From: Arenibaculum pallidiluteum
Lineage (GTDB): Bacteria > Pseudomonadota > Alphaproteobacteria > Azospirillales > Azospirillaceae
Assembly (NCBI RefSeq): GCF_017355985.1
Contig: NZ_JAFIQU010000011.1
Location: 62,001-126,000, forward strand
Direction: 5' to 3'
Length of the DNA: 64,000 nucleotides
The position numbers and the translations under genes are program-made. Below are positions 61,117-64,000 of this stretch, piece after piece. Below the pieces are notes generated by a model. That model searched no databases. It was given only the letters and a program-made list of their open reading frames with translations, and had not been told where the DNA came from. How positions within the stretch are numbered: position 1 is the stretch's first letter; each line of letters begins with the position of its first letter.

Positions 61117-62008
61117 GCCGAGGCTGCGCCGCACCCTGCTGCTGACGCCCGGAAACCGGCCCGAGCGGCTGCAGAAGGCGGTCGGCCTCGGTGCGGACTG
61201 CGTGGTGTTCGACCTCGAGGACGGCGTTCCCCCAGATGGGAAGGAGGCCGCGCGGGAAGCGGTCGCGGGGGCCTTGCGCAGCCTCGACTTCCGCGGCTGC
61301 GAGCGGGCCGTCCGGATCAATGCCATCGGGACGCAGGAGGCCGCGCGCGATCTTGAGATGCTGCCGCTCGACCGGGTCGACAGCATCATGGTCCCCAAGG
61401 TCGAGCATGCGGCCGCCGTCCGGCAGCTGGAAACCATGCTCCGGGCCGCGGAGCGGCGCCCGGGACGCGAGGACGTCCCGGAGCTGATCCTGACGCTCGA
61501 GACGCCGCGGGGCATCCTGAGCGCGCTCGGGCTCGCCGATGCCTCGCCGCGCGCGACGGCGCTCTTCTTCGGGTCCGGCGACTACACGGCCGCGACGGGC
61601 GGGACCGTCTCGGCGGAGGCGCTCCTGTTCCCACGCTCCATGGTCGTCGCGGCCGCGGCCGCGACGGGGATGCAGGCGATCGACGCGGCCTTCTTCACCG
61701 CGGTGAAGGATCCCGATGCGACGCATGCCGATGCGGTTTCGGCGCGCGACCTCGGGTTCGCCGGAAAGGTCGTCTTCCATCCCGCGCAGGTGCCCGTCGT
61801 CAATCAGGTCTTCGCTCCCACGGTGGCCGAGATCGAGCGCGCCCACCGGATCGTCACGGCCTATCGCGAAGGGGTCGAGCGCGGGAGCGGCGTCTCCGTG
61901 GTCGAAGGAACCTTCGTCGCCATCGACATGCTGCCGCCCGCCGAGCGCACGCTGCGCATGGCTAGGCAGGTGGCCCTGCGCGAGGGACCGAGCCATGCCG
62001 AATCCTGA
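61109..62008 (+). CDS. HpcH/HpaI (CitE-like) aldolase/lyase, second copy
   Basis: 299 residues. RTLLLTPGNRPERLQKAVGLGADCVVFDLEDGV (excerpts: LLTPGNRPE, VVFDLEDGV) and ETPRGILSA with the active-site Glu; FFGSGDYTA and KVVFHPAQVPVVNQVF. Only moderately similar to the first copy. ATG 61109 has GGGGGAGG upstream. Cleaves a hydroxyacyl-CoA or keto acid; substrate unclear. Confidence 0.86.
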   Translation: MPEPRLRRTLLLTPGNRPERLQKAVGLGADCVVFDLEDGVPPDGKEAAREAVAGALRSLDFRGCERAVRINAIGTQEAARDLEMLPLDRVDSIMVPKVEHAAAVRQLETMLRAAERRPGREDVPELILTLETPRGILSALGLADASPRATALFFGSGDYTAATGGTVSAEALLFPRSMVVAAAAATGMQAIDAAFFTAVKDPDATHADAVSARDLGFAGKVVFHPAQVPVVNQVFAPTVAEIERAHRIVTAYREGVERGSGVSVVEGTFVAIDMLPPAERTLRMARQVALREGPSHAES

Positions 62009-62873
62009 TCTGGCCCGGATCCTCCGCGGCGGAGGTTTCGTGGTCGCCCCGGGAGTCTTCGACATGATCTCCGCGAAGATCGCGGATTCCGGGCCTGCCG
62101 AGGCCCTCTATGTGACGGGATACGGGACCGTCGCCTCGCATCTCGGCCTGCCGGACGCGGGCATCGCGACCTACACCGACATGGTCGGACGTGTCGAGCG
62201 CATCGTCCAGGGCGTCTCGAAGCCCGTCATCGCCGATGCGGACACGGGCTATGGCGGCTTGCTCAACGTTCATCACACCGTACGCGGGTACGAGCGGGCG
62301 GGGGTTTCGGCCATCCAGATCGAGGACCAGGAGTTCCCGAAGAAATGCGGTCACACGCCGAACCGGCGCGTGATCCTGGCCGACGAGATGGTCCGGAAGA
62401 TCCGGGTCGCCGCCGATGCGCGGTCCTCCACCGACCTGCTGATCGTGGCGCGCACGGATGCGCGGACGGGACTGGGGCTCGATGAGGCGCTGAGGCGCGG
62501 CGAGGTCTATGCCAGCGCAGGCGCGGACATCCTGTTCATCGAAAGTCCGGAGAACGAGGCGGAGATGGCCCGGATCGGATCTGCCTTCGACGTTCCGGTC
62601 CTGGCCAACATCGTCCATGGCGGGCGCACGCCGACGCTCGGACGCGACCGGCTGCGCGAGCTCGGCTTCGCGGTCGCGATCTATCCGGTCGCGGGTTTCC
62701 TAGCCGCGGCCAAGGCGATGCAGGCCGCCTATTCGGCCTTGGCGGAAGGGACGGCGGACCTGCCGGTCCCGCTCTATCCCTTCCAGGACTTCAACCTGCT
62801 GATGGGCTTCCGGGAGGTCTGGGACTTCGAGCGGCGCCACACCGGGGACGGGGAGGGACGCGATGCGGGCTGA
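61995..62873 (+). CDS. Isocitrate lyase/PEP mutase family lyase
   Basis: 292 residues. DADTGYGGLLNVHHTV, EDQEFPKKCGHTPN (KKCGH catalytic Cys loop) and ARTDARTGLGLDEAL. Methylisocitrate lyase and 2,3-dimethylmalate lyase belong to this branch; the C-terminal FREVWDFERRH resembles those. Cuts a hydroxy-di/tricarboxylate into pyruvate (or glyoxylate) plus a dicarboxylate or propionate. Overlaps the upstream gene by 14 bases. Best guess from context: a 2-methyl- or dimethyl-malate-type lyase. Confidence 0.85.
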   Translation: MPNPDLARILRGGGFVVAPGVFDMISAKIADSGPAEALYVTGYGTVASHLGLPDAGIATYTDMVGRVERIVQGVSKPVIADADTGYGGLLNVHHTVRGYERAGVSAIQIEDQEFPKKCGHTPNRRVILADEMVRKIRVAADARSSTDLLIVARTDARTGLGLDEALRRGEVYASAGADILFIESPENEAEMARIGSAFDVPVLANIVHGGRTPTLGRDRLRELGFAVAIYPVAGFLAAAKAMQAAYSALAEGTADLPVPLYPFQDFNLLMGFREVWDFERRHTGDGEGRDAG

Positions 62874-63006
62874 GGGGACCGCCACGGTGGTGGGGGACAA
62901 TGTCCATGACGACGTCCTCTTCCGTGCCCGCGATCTCGCCGTCCTCGATCCGGAGGATCGATTCCAGAACCCACGGATGCCGGCAGGGGACGAGAGATGG
63001 CGATGA
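62863..63006 (+). pseudogene. Short LeuD-like remnant (N-terminus only)
   Basis: 47-codon frame overlapping both neighbours. VVGDNVHDDVLFRARDLAVLDPED resembles the start of 3-isopropylmalate dehydratase small subunit (GDNVDTD-II-P-RYL-..DPEEL); the rest of LeuD (about 130 residues) is absent. Reads as a deletion remnant of an aconitase-family small subunit rather than a complete gene. A short translated peptide cannot be ruled out. Similarity is by eye and short. Confidence 0.45.
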
Positions 63007-63989
63007 CGAGAATGGTCAAGGGGCGGCCCGAGCGGCTGCACCGCTCCGAGTTGGCGGTGCCGGCGACTTCAGAGCGGTTCTTCGCAAAGGCGGCGGCAAG
63101 CGCGGCGGATGTCGTGTTCCTGGACCTCGAGGATGCCGTGGCGCCCGCGCGCAAGGCGGAGGCCCGGGCAGGTGCGGTTCGCGCGCTTACGGAGATCGAC
63201 TGGGGAACGAAGACCCTGGCGCTGCGCATCAACGCCCTCGACACCCCATGGGCGCTCCGAGACGTCCTGGACGTCGTCCCGGCGGCACCCCGTCTCGATC
63301 TCGTGCTGCTGCCGAAGGCGGGATCCGCCTTCGACGTCCGCTTCGTCGAACAGCTGCTGATCCTGATCGAGCGGGAGCATGGACGCTCGAAGCGAGTCGG
63401 GATCGAGGTGCTGATCGAGACCGCGAAGGGGGTGGGCCATGCCGAGGAGATCGCGGCCGCGTCGGACAGGCTGGAGGCGATGATCTTCGGGGTCGGCGAC
63501 TACACCGTGGACATGCGGACCTTCGATCCCGTCTTCGGCGCGCCGAGCGCGCGCTACGCGGTGATGACCCCGCCGGGAGAGGATGGCCGTCGCGAACGCC
63601 ACTGGAACGACCAGTGGCATTTCGCGATGGCCCGGGTCGCGAATGCCTGCCGGGCCAACGGGCTCCGTCCGATCGACGGGCCGTTCACGGATTTCGGCGA
63701 TCCCGACGGCTACCGCGCCAGCGCGCAGCGGGCGGCAGCGCTCGGCTTCGAGGGGAAATGGGCGATCCATCCCTCCCAGATCGATCTCGCCAACGAGGTC
63801 TTCTCGCCATCAGCGGAACAGGTCGTCTGGGCTTCCAAAGTGACCGAGGCGATCGGCCGCGCCGTCGCGGAGGGCAATGGCGCCGTCGGGGTCGAGGGCG
63901 TTCTGGTCGACATGGCGCATGCCAAGCAGGCGGAGGCGATCCTCAGGCGTGCCGAGGCCGTTGCGTCCGTACGGGAGCAGGGGGGGTGA
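62997..63989 (+). CDS. Malyl-CoA/beta-methylmalyl-CoA lyase-type (Mcl1-like) enzyme
   Basis: 330 residues, HpcH/HpaI barrel with the longer Mcl form: SELAVPATSERFFAKAAASAADVVFLDLEDA (excerpts: SELAVPATS, VVFLDLEDA), IETAKGVGHAEEIAAAS, WHFAMARVANACRANGLRPIDG and GKWAIHPSQIDLANEVFSPS. These segments parallel Rhodobacter Mcl1, which splits L-malyl-CoA to acetyl-CoA and glyoxylate and beta-methylmalyl-CoA to propionyl-CoA and glyoxylate. ATG 62997 (or 63003) overlaps the LeuD-like remnant. It is the last complete gene; it ends 11 bases before the window edge. Confidence 0.88.
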   Translation: MAMTRMVKGRPERLHRSELAVPATSERFFAKAAASAADVVFLDLEDAVAPARKAEARAGAVRALTEIDWGTKTLALRINALDTPWALRDVLDVVPAAPRLDLVLLPKAGSAFDVRFVEQLLILIEREHGRSKRVGIEVLIETAKGVGHAEEIAAASDRLEAMIFGVGDYTVDMRTFDPVFGAPSARYAVMTPPGEDGRRERHWNDQWHFAMARVANACRANGLRPIDGPFTDFGDPDGYRASAQRAAALGFEGKWAIHPSQIDLANEVFSPSAEQVVWASKVTEAIGRAVAEGNGAVGVEGVLVDMAHAKQAEAILRRAEAVASVREQGG

Positions 63990-64000
63990 CCGGGGTCAGC

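Overview
The window is very GC-rich chromosomal DNA with strong third-position G/C bias. It most likely comes from an alphaproteobacterium of the Rhodospirillales/Geminicoccales type. This is inferred from conserved blocks (cmk-rpsA ... ihfB-lapA ... pyrF-trpF; gloB next to a SAM methyltransferase; metX-metW divergent from chorismate mutase-hisC-tyrA) and from the number of TRAP and ABC uptake systems for organic acids. No rRNA, tRNA, CRISPR array or insertion sequence was seen. Coding density is high, and only one gap exceeds 300 bases (50514-51061).

Layout. 1-2.8 kb: end of an aconitase-X enzyme (two subunits), an SDR and a MaoC hydratase. 2.9-10.6 kb: housekeeping block ribF-cmk-rpsA-ihfB-lapA-pyrF-trpF. 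A PEP-CTERM secreted protein gene with a good sigma-54 promoter is inserted in it, as is an ornithine-cyclodeaminase-like gene. 10.6-19.7 kb: a stand-alone receiver, then a leftward acid-sugar operon (SDR, FAH hydrolase, TRAP DctPQM, PdxA2-type dehydrogenase, four-carbon acid-sugar kinase, enolase-superfamily dehydratase). 19.8-21.2 kb: a tiny lipoprotein, a PAS protein and a glycolipid-binding-like protein. 21.3-32.6 kb: a second sugar-acid island (dgoK-dgoA; leftward GntR, enolase-superfamily enzyme, FAH hydrolase, RraA-like; rightward TRAP DctQMP, SDR, IlvD/Edd dehydratase) built around a divergent promoter with a clear operator.

32.6-43.9 kb: small accessory genes, then aroA with gloB/GST/cupin, metX-metW, and the aromatic genes chorismate mutase-hisC-tyrA. 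43.9-50.5 kb: TetR repressor and tripartite RND efflux operon separated by an almost perfect 31-bp operator. 51-64 kb: a rightward catabolic cluster with two class III CoA-transferases, three CitE/malyl-CoA-lyase-like aldolases, an HMG-CoA-lyase homologue lacking its catalytic Cys, an isocitrate-lyase/PEP-mutase family lyase, a GntR regulator and a complete branched-chain-amino-acid-type ABC importer. A 47-codon remnant resembling the N-terminus of LeuD lies near its end.

How it fits together. The two sugar-acid operons import acid sugars through TRAP transporters, dehydrate them and feed two kinds of downstream route (kinase/PdxA2 oxidative decarboxylation, and 2-keto-3-deoxy-acid oxidation with diketo-acid hydrolysis). 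The last cluster looks like a route for a branched or hydroxylated dicarboxylic acid: import by ABC, activation by CoA transfer, then retro-aldol/Claisen cleavage. Its substrate cannot be read from the sequence, and it is the best candidate for an undescribed pathway here.
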